From assembly GCF_937616625.2 (NCBI RefSeq), contig NC_065575.1, positions 3,913,501 to 3,977,500 of the forward strand: a stretch of DNA of 64,000 bases, read 5' to 3'. The translations under genes and the position numbers were made by a program. Source of the DNA: Mercurialis annua. Its lineage: Eukaryota > Streptophyta > Magnoliopsida > Malpighiales > Euphorbiaceae. The notes under the pieces were generated by a model, which worked only from the letters and a program-made list of their open reading frames with translations, did no database searches and was not told the origin of the DNA. Below are positions 1 through 12,317 of the stretch, in pieces (within the stretch, counting starts at the first letter, position 1; every line of letters starts with the position of its first letter).

Positions 1-56
1 TTTAAACTCAAGTTTCCTAGAATGCAGTGGTAAACTAAGAAAGTCAATAAAAGTAT

Positions 57-316
57 GAGTAAAGGGTCAATCCGGTCCTTAAACTTATGAATCGGGTTAT
101 ATAACTCACTCTTAGTCATTTTGATCATTTAAAGACAATACTCCCGATTGTGAGGTCAATGAAGGATAAAAATAGGTCATTCCGATCTCTTAACTTGCTA
201 ATATTGAACAATTTTGTCTTAATTAATCCAAAAATAAAGAGTATATGTTTTCCTTAACTAGAAGTGAGTTATTTGACCTTGAGTTACAAGTTGAGGAACT
301 AGATGACCCTTTGCTC
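57..316. mobile_element. MULE-like MITE
   Basis: The two ends are inverted repeats of about 60 bp (GAGTAAAGGGTCAATCCGG at the left; the reverse complement of the right end begins GAGCAAAGGGTCATCTAG). The flanks ATAAAAGTA (47-55) and ATTAAAGTA (317-325) look like a 9-bp target duplication with one mismatch, as Mutator-like elements make. There is no coding capacity. Confidence 0.6.
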
Positions 317-710
317 ATTAAAGTACACAGACAGACATGACATGAAGAATGCTAAAAACATCTTACAACATGATATATTGTCCGAACAAGCACCAGAACT
401 AGGAAACTCTATTAAGGTCAGTTTCTTAAATGATCATAGACTCCTGAGGCAGGCTTGCTAGACAACAAGGTTAGATGTATGAACAAGTGATGCACACACA
501 AGTTATTGCCACCGTTTCGGATCACGCAGAACCCCAAATCGGGATTATGCAGAACGACATACAATCAAAATACGGATATAATCATCATCTTTTATGATTC
601 ATACATGTGCATAATTCCAAATGCCATGCGTTGTCTTCTATGATTCTTACATGTGCATAATTCCAAATGCACATCTGTTGTATATCTACAGAACTTTTAC
701 GAGCATGGGC
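317..710. other. 3' flank of the PI4K-gamma gene
   Basis: No coding region is seen. A direct repeat of about 45 bp (shared core ATGATTC-TACATGTGCATAATTCCAAATGC) occurs around 591-630 and 640-673. This is probably the 3' UTR and downstream flank of the minus-strand kinase gene that ends at 711. Confidence 0.4.
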
Positions 711-2622
711 TCAATAGGACAGCTCGTCAAGCTGACGATCCATAATTGACGAAACACATTCAAGAAAAGCAGCTTCACTACTTCCCGGAAGCACAGCATC
801 TTGGGCCTCTCGAACAATCTGCTCCATCACAGATTCCTTTTTCATTGTTTCCCTACACATGATACTTCCGATGGCAAAGGGAGTGAGCCCTCTCTCAGCA
901 CCTTTCTTCAGAAGCATTGTGGAAATGCGCAGAGTACGGGCGCACTCTGGTGGCATGCACCATCCATGAAACTTCAAAAGGGCAATGTCCTGCTCGGCAT
1001 CAAGTGGTTTGATATAGTCAATAATTTCTTGGGAGTATGGTTGCTTAGCTTGAGGCCAATACAGCCAATCAAAAGTGCAATCTTCAAACTGTAGAAAAAA
1101 GTGCAAAGATGATAAGTAGAAGCCATGGAACTGAACGTTCTAGCAAGTGTTCAAAATGCCAAATATGTAAACATGTTACGACTTGTAAGTCGTAATTGAT
1201 AACTTGGATAACTGATCCTCGGAGTTACTAAACTATCGCCTTGTTTCATTTTGATGACCAAATTCTGATAATTAAACTTTAACGGGAGGTCTATAGGCAA
1301 AAATAATGCATATATGACAAATTTTCAGACAAAAATCAGCAAAAGAACCGATTGCCATATATGCATTTTTAGCTTGAAAACCTCCCGTTGACTCTAAGGT
1401 GATTATATATCGATGCAGTAATTAAATTTTCTGTAAACAGCCTAGCTCAAAAGGATTGAATTTAAAGGATAACTCAGACAGACATTGGATGAACCCACAT
1501 GGCCTACCAATGAACCAAAGAAAGAACAAGATGGACAATGTAAAGATAGACAATCAAATAGCTTTTAACATAATTCATTACAAGTGAACGAAACAAAAAA
1601 ATGAAATCAGAAACATGTAATTAAGCATAACTTACTTTCTCAGGCAAGCAGTAACCATGATCAATTGGAATAAGCACAATCTGCCCATCACCATGTTTTG
1701 TGACCAATATATTCCCAGCATGTCGGTCTGCATTTGCTAGCCTTATATCCAAGACGGATATTTTATGTACATCGTCCACAGGGAAAACACGAGGGCCTAT
1801 ATCCTCACAACTCCCACTGTTCTGCACAAACATCTGCAACGAGCCAATCTTCGAATTGTTCACAGAACACTCATAACCTTCTGGATGATTGAAAGCTTTG
1901 TGCAAGCACTTGACCATTACAGTAGGTGGAACCCCAGCAAATCCCTTCTTGTCGTCCCATTTTAAGCGTCTACCATTCTTAGGATGGTCTAACAAATAAG
2001 CTGCAACTTCCCTCGGCGCTCCTTCTCCAACTCGTGTGCCTTTCTTCAGTCCTTCGCCATTCACCGACACAAGTAGCCCTCGAGGATTAGTGACAGCCAT
2101 TGGCTCCTCGTCAATTGGTTTAAAAACAGAAACATATCGACCACCTGATGGATCTTGCATGAAATATACTCCTCCAGATCCCTCAGAAGATATAATTGGC
2201 TCGTTGCCCCTTTCTAAGCCGAGTAATGTAGTGTAAATCAATTCTTTAATCAGTAATGGCAGTTCAATTTTGAAATCAACAATTAGAGGCTCCAAAATGA
2301 AATTGCTTAATAATGGTTTCCTGTAGAGAATCCTACATTGTGAAGGAAACGCCTGCTTTTGATGGTCTTCTATAGCATTATCCCCCGTACCGCTCAAATC
2401 TAAGGCTTCAATAGACAACTCAAAATCTCTGTCAACAGGTTTGGCCCTCACTTTGGCGGATTTCCGAATGAGCAAGTGAATAGCAGCATCATTTTTCTTG
2501 TAGATATCGTTGATATTCTTTTGATCTTCAAGTTCCTCGCCATTACATACGAGTTCTTGATCAATGAGATTAAAACCTTTCCCATTCTCAGAAATCTGCT
2601 GCAACACCATAATCCCCCACAA
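711..2622 (-). CDS. Phosphatidylinositol 4-kinase gamma (PI4K type II family), kinase part
   Basis: Two coding exons: 2622-1636 and 1088-711, with a GTAAGT...ACAG intron between them, giving 454 aa from the first in-frame Met. The product resembles plant ubiquitin-domain PI4K-gamma proteins, which phosphorylate phosphatidylinositol or, for some members, act as protein kinases. Visible motifs are a second ubiquitin-like segment (about residues 7-55), the nucleotide-binding stretch SGGVYF near 150, lysine in VFKPIDEEP, catalytic NADRHAGN (Asp299, Asn304) and PIDHG (Asp321). The C-terminal PI4K signature STMLLKKG follows in exon 2. The catalytic part reads open throughout. The normal N-terminus is not in this frame: family members start about 150 residues earlier with two ubiquitin-like repeats, and those are represented only by the out-of-frame remnant at 2588-2824. 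It may be translated from an internal Met, or it may be a recent pseudogene. Confidence 0.8.
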
Positions 2623-2824
2623 AAAGACCTTTGCAGGCCCGAATCCACAGCTTCACAGAAGCAATAGAATCCGACTCTGGGACGTGCATAGGAATCAATG
2701 ACCACGCAGCTGATAGAAAAATCAAAATGGAGTCATTTGCGCATGAAGGATCGTGCAATTTGGTGAGATTATGACGGAAATTTAAAGATTCTTCATTCAC
2801 CGCAAGTACCACACTAGCCATCAT
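2588..2824 (-). pseudogene. Broken N-terminal ubiquitin-like part of the PI4K-gamma gene
   Basis: An open frame from ATG 2824 encodes the usual beginning of a PI4K-gamma, including LIPMHVPESDSIASVKLWI (family form LIPMRVxESDSIASVKLRI). It then jumps from CKG to GDYGV and ends at TGA 2588-2590. Compared with the family, about 20 residues are missing before DYGV and about 40 after it. The rest of the protein continues in another frame. This looks like two deletions, or one deletion with scrambling, that remove most of the first ubiquitin-like repeat and shift the frame. Confidence 0.65.
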
Positions 2825-2841
2825 TACTTCAAGTAAGCAGA

Positions 2842-3769
2842 CTGTAAATCTACAACCTTAGCAAAATGTAGGATCTACCCTAACACCCTACAATTAGAAA
2901 TCAATGTTCTTTAGTAAAAGGAGACTATCGAGAACCACAGCCTCAAATATCGAAAAGGAAAATGAAATTCTTTTGAATAACGTTTGAACCTTGTCATGAA
3001 GCACCCTCTCCAAGCAAGAAACTATGAAAGATTAATGTTTCATCAAAACACATAATACCAATTTGATCCCCTGAAAAACACACAAACTTCTACAATCAGA
3101 CATAAATAAATCTCAAAGACAAAAAAAACAAAGCTAAAAAAACTAAAATCTAATCCTTAAAAATTATCAATACAAAAGACCTAACACACACTTAGACTCA
3201 TATCAGCTGATTTCTTTCATACTGAAAACAATCACATAATTAAAAAGTACTTCTTTTTTATGAAAACTCAGATATCAACCGATTTTAACTCAAATAATTC
3301 ATTTTTCTATTTTTCAATCCATTCACATCTCTAGGTCTCCAAATAAGCAGATTAAAATTCAAAAAAAGAAAAAAAAAACAAATATATCCAATCACACACA
3401 ATAAAATTCTTAAAAAAAACAACAAAGATATCATTCAAATCAATTACTTTCTATCCTAATTCAAAAACAAAACCTTATTATATATGTCAGCATTTTCTAA
3501 GTAACCAAACAAGAAATTATATCCCCTCACACAGAGAGGCAACAGTATCAAATATAGCTCAAATAGCAATACATTCAGCAGATTAAACATCTGAATCACA
3601 TTAAAACTCATGATTACAAATAATTTCACCTCAAAAAAATCAAACATTTCCTATCTCATAATTTTCTATTCACATTTCTCGGCATCCAAACAAGCATATT
3701 AAAACTCATAAATAATATCTGCAACGTATGACAAGAACAGTAAAAAAATCAAATTTTTTACTGAATTAC
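2842..3769 (-). other. 5' UTR intron of the PI4K-gamma gene
   Basis: On the minus strand a donor (CAG/GTAATT at 3770/3769) and an acceptor (TTTACAG/T at 2842/2841) bracket a T-rich 928-bp stretch with no coding signal, just upstream of ATG 2824. A leader exon of about 80 nt (about 3853-3770) lies between it and the TATA box. Leader introns are common in this family. Inferred from splice signals only. Confidence 0.5.
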
Positions 3770-3877
3770 CTGAAGCGAGGAAGCATTCAAGTAGAAGAAC
3801 ATAAATTTGAATTTATGTGTCGCTCTGAGTATTTTGTACTAGATTTTCAAGTTAGAAAAAACAAGTGTTATGTCAGA

Positions 3878-3885
3878 TATTTATA
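3878..3885 (-). promoter_or_regulatory. TATA box of the PI4K-gamma gene
   Basis: The minus strand reads CTATAAATATC. It sits about 110 bp upstream of the leader-exon donor at 3770, so a start site near 3850 would give a leader exon of about 80 nt. Confidence 0.55.
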
Positions 3886-4406
3886 GCAAAACAAAGCAAA
3901 CATTTTTTACTTCAGACAATTCGTGGTAATAAACTAATGAAAGAAAACTTCTTCTTCAAGAATATATTTTCAATTTAAGGAAACAATTATATTTTTAAGT
4001 GATTAATAAACTTTCGGTGTCTGAACTTTTTAAAAAATGACAGATGGTTTTTCAATAAAAAATTATATCTTGTCTGAATTTATTAAATAATATAAGATTC
4101 ATTATTAAATAATTTAATAATAAATTAGTATGATGATTTAGTTTTTTTCTTATTTACAAAATTTTATATTCAAATTAATTATGAAATTATTAATTTGTAA
4201 AGTGATTAGAGAAAATAAATATTTGATGATTTATATTATACTAATCACTATACTAATATTGTTTTGATAACTTTAAATTTTATAATATTTTTTAAATGTA
4301 ATTTAAATGATTGTACAATTATGTTTGTGGCACATATATGATATATTTTTAAATTGTTAAAAGAATATCAAATACAAATATACAATTTTCATACATATTT
4401 TTCTAT

Positions 4407-4776
4407 GGGTTAATTCCTAAAAAAATCACGAACTTTACACGAGGTTTCATTTTAATCATGACCTTTAAAAGTTGCCATTTAAAGGCACGAACTTTTATAT
4501 TGTTTCAAATTCATCATTTCAGTGTATTTTTATTGACTAAATTTTTCATTAAATTATTAATGAAAGACCCAAATTATTAATCAACATCAAATCTTATTAT
4601 ATTTCGATTAGAGTATTTAGGATTAGAAATTTTTAATCAGATAAAATACACCGAATTTTACTTTGGTGATAGATTTGAAATAAAATGAAAGTTTGTGCCT
4701 TTAAATGTCAACTTTTAAAGGTCATGATTAAAATGAAACTTCGTGTAAAGTTCGTGATTTTTTTAGAAATTAACCC
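4407..4776. mobile_element. MULE-like MITE, 370 bp, perfect 9-bp target duplication
   Basis: The ends GGGTTAATTCCTAAAAAAAT and, reverse-complemented, GGGTTAATTTCTAAAAAAAT begin an inverted repeat that stays near-identical for about 85 bp and then drifts. TTTTTCTAT stands directly outside both ends (4398-4406 and 4777-4785). Long inverted repeats with a 9-bp duplication are the mark of Mutator-like elements. It is non-coding, hence non-autonomous. Confidence 0.85.
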
Positions 4777-5653
4777 TTTTTCTATTAAAATAGTTTTTTT
4801 AATGCAAAGAAAATTATAACTACAATAAATGTATCTAAAATGCATCAAATATGCATCCAAAATATATTTATGAAGCTCTGACACTGACGTGCTGAAATTT
4901 TTGTCGAAGTAAGTTGATGCTGACGTGTTTACAAGATTGATGCATGACATGTGTCATTGTTTTATTGGAAATTACAAATGAGAAGCAAAAAATATGTTGA
5001 GTAGTTCTTTTAAAATATTTGAACGTGTTTAGTATATTTTTTTAATTTTTTCTTTATAAACCATAATTCCCTGTATATGTTTTTCTTTGTATTAAGAGAC
5101 AATAAACAAACTCTCTCATCTCGCTGCAATAATTTAAATCACATTTTTTTCATTGAGAACTCTTACATACAAATGTCATTGGTTTCTATCTAATTCTTAT
5201 TTTTAAAATATGAAAGTATAAAATTCAAATATAACTCTTTAAAATTTCTGATTTTAATATAATACTTTTGCAATTTTATTGTCATGCTATACATCCCTAA
5301 AACAAAAATCATATGATTAATATTAAAAATAATATTCCTGGTTTTAGTAATCTCCGCATCAAATTACAATGAACCGTTAAAACCAAATTTTCAAACCGAA
5401 CTGTAGTAAAAAATAGAATTCCAGAATAAAAATTCCATTTTAGAAATTTTCAATTTTTCCTACAATTTCAAATTTTGTTAATCTCCGAATATTCCAAACC
5501 GTGCACACATGATAGATGAGTTGTGTTATGGATAAATTTAACCAAACTATTTTTGGTTGCGTTATTAGATTTAGCAAAGTAATCGTCTGATAAAACAGGA
5601 AGGTGTTGATAGCTAAACCCGAAACCACCACCTCACCTCTTCAAAGTTTTGAA

Positions 5654-5737
5654 TTCGGACCGGAGTTTACCGGATGCAGAGAGTTTCATTGTCGGTTCGG
5701 ACCGGAGTTTATCAGATGCAGAGAGTTTCATTGTCGA
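5654..5737. repeat. 42-bp unit, two tandem copies
   Basis: The unit starts TTCGGACCGGAGTTTA and ends GAGAGTTTCATTGTCG. The two copies differ at about four positions. The GC-rich TTCGGACCGGAG part stands out in AT-rich DNA. Confidence 0.8.
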
Positions 5738-6228
5738 TTCGCTCTTATTTATTAGCCAATATAGAATAAGTACAATTCAATTGTAGCTAACTATACAAAT
5801 ATATAAAAAGAACATTGTTTTCAATATTTTTCATTTATGTAAAATTATGTTGCAATTGACAAAATTATAAAATTTGCTCATAAATAAAAAAAAAATTATC
5901 AACTGCAATTAAAATATACTTGTCAAAATTGATGTTTTTTAAAAGTTACAATATAAATGAAAAAAAATTAAAAAGATGAAGTGCTTTTGAGTAAGCCTGA
6001 ACAAAATACACATCAGCTCAAAAGAAAAGAAAAAGAACTAAAGCACACAAAAAAAAATCTTCAAATTACAGTTCTAGTGCAGTAAAATCTTCCTTCAATT
6101 AATAAGCTAAATTTCCCATGGTAAAAGTACTTGTGGTAACACAGGCCTGTGGCATTTCAGACATTTCAATAAACTAGAGAAGCTTACAGGCTTGTGAGTC
6201 TATGTTCTATTAATTTAAACAAAACGTT

Positions 6229-9200
6229 TTATAATTGCAAAACATGGTTAGTAATTGCATCTGGACAAGATTGACCTTGAAGAAGCTCTAACCGTGTGAA
6301 AGGCGGAGCGAACTGCAAAATGTAATCTTCATCTGTATCCAAATCACGAAATAAAATTAATTACTTGGGTTAAACAAGTTCAAAATAAATCGAGTAGAGA
6401 CTCATTTCCGGTCCTTAAGGTTATGAACCACACTCATATAAGTTAAACTTTAAATATTTTGATAATTTAGTGCATAATTCTCCAAAATACGGTCTATTAC
6501 ATCAATTTTTGTGTGATCTCAGAGGACATGAAAAGCAACCGTGAAGATAATTTAATAACTTATGCCAATTTCAACATATTTGTATATTTTTATTTAGCAT
6601 CTTAAGTCAATTCCAGCATGATTGTGTTTAATACTTTCACAGTTGCTTTACACGCACTCTAATAATACAAGAGTGGTTGTAGCTAGACTTATTTTAAAAA
6701 AGATTGGACTAAATTGTCAAAATAGGTCAAGTTTGATTTGTGCCAGTCTGTCCTACGAGTTCAAGGACCGGAATGACTCAATTTTAAAAATAAATCTGAC
6801 TAGTTCATCAGAGATTAGGGTAGTTGCCGAAAGAAAAATTACAGACTCACTTTCTTTAACTGTTCCGTAGAGCCAGCATAATACCTCATCAGCAAAGGCC
6901 AGGCAGACACCTCCCTGCAAGTTTTACAATGATAATGATAAAAGAAGTAACACCAGATATCTAACTACTGATCCCTTGGCAACACTTGTTTGTATAAGCG
7001 ATTAAATCAATAAATTTGGTGCCGTTTGATATTATAAAAAGATTTCAGTTTTTCACTATAGTTTAGTTATGGATATGAAAAAAAATCAGTTAATTTCTAG
7101 TGTAAACTGAATTGAAATAACCAAACAAACTTGAAAAATCAACCGGACTGACTAATTCGATCCAATTTGAATAACTGAAACTGAACCAAACCGTAACATA
7201 TTGGTTTAATTTGATTTTGAAAGTAAAAAAAAAGAATCAATTCAATTTTAATATAAACCGAACGAAAAAACCATACATAACCAAAAAATCAACCGAGCTG
7301 AAAAAATGAATTGAACCAAATGCACACCCCTACGCGTGTGTGCTTGTGAGGAAAACCACCAGTAAAACACCACTATTAAGAGACGCGTCCTATAAAATTA
7401 ATGAAACAGTCTACATATCACCACCATACCTGCCAATAGTTCTTCGCTTTTACTCTATTAGTTATATCCTTAGTTGTTAGTCTCTCGGTGCGGACAAGCC
7501 GGCCAGAATCATCCCTGCCGAGAAAAAATAAAAACAGTTTTAAGAAGATTAATCCAGAAGCATCATCCTGCAGAGAACAACTAGTTATATCATGGTTAAA
7601 GAGAGACAAGGCGTGATGTTGTCAGCTATTGTATTTTACAGGCCGGCATCATAACTCGAATATACCTAATCTGTAACTTTATAGTTCCATCTAATCTCAA
7701 ATGCAAGTTATTTCAGTCATATGAGAAAGAAAAGATGAACTTTGTGAAATCTGAGAAACCAGCCAAGGCAGCACTAGCAGCAAGGAAGCTAAATTACAAT
7801 GTCGAAGAAACAGGAATCCACCAATTACCTAAATCCAATAACAATGTAAGGAACACCAGCCAAGAAAGATTGAATCTACAGTACAAAAAATATCCAAGTT
7901 AGTCCCTGAGAGAACATTCAAGCAATGAAAAAGACAATTCCAACATTGTTTAATAAACTTATCATGATAGGCGAGCCCACAATATAAAACAAAAATCATT
8001 TGAGCTAACATGATTGTAACACAGAAAACCGAAGCTGATATTGTACTAAAAGTAAAGAAGAAATAGTGATAATTGACAAATTGTAGAAATATATGATAAC
8101 ACAAATGTACCCAGAACTTGAGCAATTTCTCTCTCTCAAATTTTTCCTCTGTACGATATTCCAGCTGCACAACAGAGTAAATTAAAACGCTAGTTAAGAA
8201 AAGATGCAGTTACCATAGAAACCACCACCAAATTTGTAAAATAGGCATGTAAGACCTCACGGCTTGTCTTTAACTCCACATAGAATCGCTTCCCATCATC
8301 AGTTGAATCACAACAATCCATTTCAGCACCCATGAGAATGCGATGAGCTCCTAATTTGGTTTTGAGCACGGAACAGTATTCAATATTGGCATCAACATGG
8401 TGTATGCCTTCTCCATCAGCTCGGCTGGGATCTTCAGTGGCTAAGGTCTCAAAACAATATCCCCAGTAACATCTATTTTATTTTTTTAAAGAAACAGATC
8501 AAATGAATTAATCTCAATTAAACCATACCAACTAAGAGAACTGCAAACAGATATGAGATGCAAATCACTAATCCATAAGAAGGACTAGCAAAACTAGCTG
8601 TCATTCAAAATTTCAATCAGTGGCTTCACTTTCATTTCAGTCTTGAGCTGAACATTTATTAAAAAATAGTTCATATGACATATAGCTTACAAAAGGTGGT
8701 CCATCCAAAACTGAAAAACATCTAGATACATGTAAACCTAGTACCTTCGACGATCAATTTCATTTTGTGGCCGCTCAGGTAGTTTATGTACATCAAGATA
8801 GACAACCCCGTTTCTTTTATGCACTCCCATTTCCCAAGGCTCATTGCGAATATAAGCAGTTGCCAAAATCTGCAAAGAGTACAGGAAATTATTAAATTCT
8901 GAAGATGCTGAAATATTATTAATTAAAAGGAAATTTTCAGTTAACTTACATACAACATCCAAGACTTCAGTTAAAATATAACTTTTGTTCACTTTTGAGA
9001 ATTACAACAATTTCTTTTACCAAAAATCTGCACCTAGTTTCCATACTTCCTCTGACCTCTACTTTCTCACCCGATTATTCTTAATTCTAAATTTCATAAT
9101 TATTTGTTATACTTTTATGATTCATGGCATGTTGTTTTAGATGGAAGAACTACGCTAACTTTTTGTTTACATTATTATGTATTTTTCTTTTCTTTAAGTC

Positions 9201-12200
9201 ATGTTTGCATGAAGTATGTAGTTAAAAGAATGTTCATGCTTTACAGCTCAGGTTTTTAGAAACTAACTTAACAGGAGAACACACTAAAAAATTTAATAAT
9301 TAAATCTACACTCATTGATAAGGATTTTTTCTTTTACTTTTCATCACGAGGAATAAATTGGACGGATGGGATTATAAAAAGATCTTCAACATATGTTTGT
9401 ATACATAAACAATTATCAAAGGGTTTAGAAGTAATGTACACTGTTATGAAAGAAATTCATGTAACCTCTATCTTAGTGGAATATAAAAGTTTTTGTATAG
9501 ATATATTTCCCCTCCTACCCATATATACCTAGTTTTAATTCCATAGTAATAATATTATGTTTTGCTCCCCTAAGGAATCCTAAAATATCTTTTCTTTGAA
9601 ACATTAATACATTTAGTGCCGGTCTTCCAAAATTCCACTTTGCCCATAACAACCACTTGGGACTAAAGACGTTAAATGAATTAATTACAAAAAATTCCAA
9701 GTTTCATTTGAGCATATCACTTAAAAGTAGCCAGCAGAATTTGTCTAATATGTTATATGCTAAAGAATATGATGAGCAGCTCAACCATAATGACTCACAT
9801 TCAAAATTATTGTCATCCGAATTATTCATTAAAAATAAAATAAAATAATGATGCCTAGGAATCACCTTATTAAGATTGTTTCGGAAAGTCTGCAATGATT
9901 TGAAAAAAAGAAGAAGATATAAATTAGTTGATAGCCTTCATCAGAAACGTAAACCACAGACAAGACAAAGATAAAAGATACTCTTACCACAAAATGCATA
10001 TTCTGAAGTGGTATGTTTTTGTCCCTAATGCAACCAAGAAGATCACCAAAACCCTGAGAACCCAAATCTAGTACACAGGATTCAATTAGAATACAATAAA
10101 GAACTTCAACTCTCTGATATACAAGAAAAATAACCAAACAACTGAATGAACATGTTCTTGCATCGATTACAATACACATCACGATAAGGATTTATGAAAA
10201 CAACAGATGAGCCATACCCTTCTTCTCAGTGAAAGTATCAAATCCTTCATTCAGATCAGCTCCAATATCTTCAGAAATGAAACGCTTAAAAAGCCTCTAA
10301 CAATGTGGAATACAATGATATAATGAGTTACGACAAGCAGAAACAATTATGTAAGAAAGAATTCATGAAAGAATAATGCAACCATCAGAAAGAACCATCC
10401 AGAAAGATTACCAGGATGCGATCGTCAAAGTAAACATCACCACCTTCTACACGACTATAGCAACCAAGTTCACATGGCTACAGGAGTAAGATAATACAAT
10501 ATTTAGTACAATTAATAAGTCAACAATGATATACTAGCAATTTTAAATCAGAGAAATGGCTCACCTAGCATGCTAACAATATATTTTATAGACACAATGA
10601 CACTGCTAATACTAAAAGTAAACCAACAAATCTTTGAATGAAAACAAGATATATCAGCTAATATCTCTAATTAACAAACCCTCAATAAAAAACAATCTAG
10701 GTTTTAAAGTCATGCGAAGGGTAACTAAAGTAGGCAAGAGTTGAAAGTTACCGTGCTCTTAAGTCTTATCATGCCAAACACAATCGGTATATAGCTAAAA
10801 ACAACGACAACAAAAAATGCTATAGATCAAAGAAAACATAGAAACCTACCGCCTGAAAAGCAACCGCTTTCCTCGATAAAGTTTCTTCACTCTTTAAGAA
10901 CCTTAGGTCAGAAACAAATCGTTCATCACGATGACCATTTGAGAATTTTGAATTATAGCCATAGCCCCCCTGTCTTGGAGGAAATCCAGGTCTAGGAAGG
11001 AGGCCAGCTCCTCCTCTATCATTTTGCCAGCGACCACGCCCAAAGCTCCCTCTACCCGGGTTATTGTGGACATTGCGCACAACAGGCAACACTGTCATAT
11101 AGTTTTGACGGAAAAATGTCAGAAATATAGAGAGAGGTGGACATGCAAGAACAGAATTAGGATTATGCAATTCAATTTATAAGAATTTTACAATGCAAAA
11201 GACTTCTCATTCAACAAACAGTCAATTATAAGAATAATTGCATTACAAACATGAAGCTCTCAACCACTTCTCAAGCAAAATGGAAACAAAAACTCGCAAA
11301 TTACTATGTTGTTCGAACAGCATCATATAAGACCATCAAGACTATTTTCTTCCAAATCTCAAAAGGTCTCTCCCAATTTTAAATGGATAAACTTGTAGTT
11401 ACAAAACCATTGGCCTAGAAAACAAGTATACATAAGAAGGAAGCTACCTCACTTATATCCTATGTAGCACATAAACGGATACAGGAAAACAGGACAATTG
11501 GACACTGATACGGCGAAACGGTATGTTAAAAAATGAAGTTTCTTGTCAGAAATGCCAAGTTTTCGACATATTTCTGGAACATAAAACGTCGATCGACTGA
11601 AGTGTCCATTCTAGTCTTCTAGATATCTATTAGCTTAGGTAAATTTCTTGACAGAGTGGCAATCCTCTAGAATGATTACTATAAAAACCAGTTAGCTATG
11701 TTCCATTACTTCTTAATTATACCTCAACAGAAAATTCCTACAAGCAAAGCATTTCTTTTATACTTGACAAAGAAATCACCAAAAATCTAATTCACCAAGA
11801 ACACAACAAACATAAAATATTACTAATCTTTAATTTAAACATTAATCATACATTAGCAGCTAAATAAAATCCACTTCGCAAACTTAAAAAATCAAAATAA
11901 TTTTTTTTTACCGGGAATAGAAAAACGACTGGTGGCCGGAGTGTTAAGATAATCTTCATTGTCAGAACCAAAAAGGTCTCTATCATCAAAATCATTATAA
12001 CTATTCTGATTATTTACTTCTTCCGCTTCATCTTCTTCGCCGCTGCTGTCGCTGCCACTTCCACCGCCACCAGCACTACTACTGTCTCCACCGCCACCTC
12101 CGCCGCCGCCTCCACCTTCATCGCCGCTATTGTTTGCTGAAGATGATGCCGCCGACGAAGACGATGAACGGGACGATGAGGAGGAGGAGGATGACGACGA

Positions 12201-12317
12201 GGATGATCGCGACGGCGACGGTGATGATTTACGGCTGTTATTTCCGTTATTGTTTTGTTGATCTTCGTATTCTTCATCGTCTCCGAATAAATCAAGTTGC
12301 TGTTCTGCCAAATCCAT
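6229..12317 (-). CDS. DXO1: DXO/Rai1-family NAD-cap hydrolase and 5'-3' exoribonuclease
   Basis: Thirteen exons, all in phase: 12317-11912, 11091-10850, 10477-10412, 10296-10218, 10067-9988, 9889-9866, 8869-8745, 8472-8256, 8164-8111, 7875-7829, 7514-7430, 6914-6851, 6332-6229; 530 aa. Family enzymes remove non-canonical (NAD, FAD) or unmethylated 5' caps and degrade the RNA. The active-site acidic motifs are present as E391-M-D393 and E407-L-K409, and the family stretch [11 protein letters not shown] lies at the start of exon 7. Residues 1-215 are the plant-specific N-terminal extension: a low-complexity Ser-, Gly- and acidic-rich tract encoded in exon 1, then an RG/RGG-like part ([17 protein letters not shown]). 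In Arabidopsis DXO1 this extension is tied to activation of the cap methyltransferase RNMT1 and to plastid-related phenotypes. The C-terminus reads KENEDYILQF to VLQL. The leader before ATG is GA-rich. Length and exon order fit the plant family (Arabidopsis about 540 aa). Confidence 0.93.
6399..6779. mobile_element. TIR element in DXO1 intron 12
   Basis: Left GACTCATTTCCGGTCCTTAA and right end CAAGGACCGGAATGACTC are inverted copies. The interior is AT-rich and non-coding. It resembles the element at 57-316 in its end sequence (GGTCCTTAA). No clear target duplication was found, so the borders are approximate. Confidence 0.4.
7015..7336. mobile_element. Degenerate hAT-like repeat of the ACCGAAC type in DXO1 intron 11
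   Basis: It is rich in AACCGAAC/GTTCGGTT-like words and ends in TGCACACCCCTA. That is the usual end of a widespread class of plant short repeats that start TAGGGGTGTGCA. The left border is not resolved. Confidence 0.35.
11460..11622. mobile_element. Diverged copy of the TATGTAGCAC repeat in DXO1 intron 1
   Basis: The left end TATGTAGCACATAAACGGAT and right end GACTGAAGTGTCCATTCTAG resemble the ends of the intact 20063-20531 element and of the copy at 47641-47812. The interior shares CGGATACAGGAAAAC with the latter. No target duplication is visible. Confidence 0.45.

Larger units (their letters stand above)
3886..6228. other. Intergenic, AT-rich
   Basis: Between the PI4K-gamma promoter and the DXO1 3' end. 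It holds the MULE-like MITE at 4407-4776 and the 42-bp direct duplication at 5654-5737. The part next to 6229 is probably DXO1 3' UTR. No other coding signal is seen. Confidence 0.6.

Noticed and set aside
1270..1400. Inverted AACGGGAGGT / ACCTCCCGTT pair in the PI4K-gamma intron
   Set aside because: It may be a small MITE related to 57-316, but the outer borders and flanking duplication could not be set, so it is not listed as a feature.
2589..2625. A GT...AG pair that could act as a 33-36-nt intron to repair the PI4K-gamma reading frame
   Set aside because: It is far too short for a plant intron, and its removal keeps the first frame and still meets the TGA, so it does not restore the protein.
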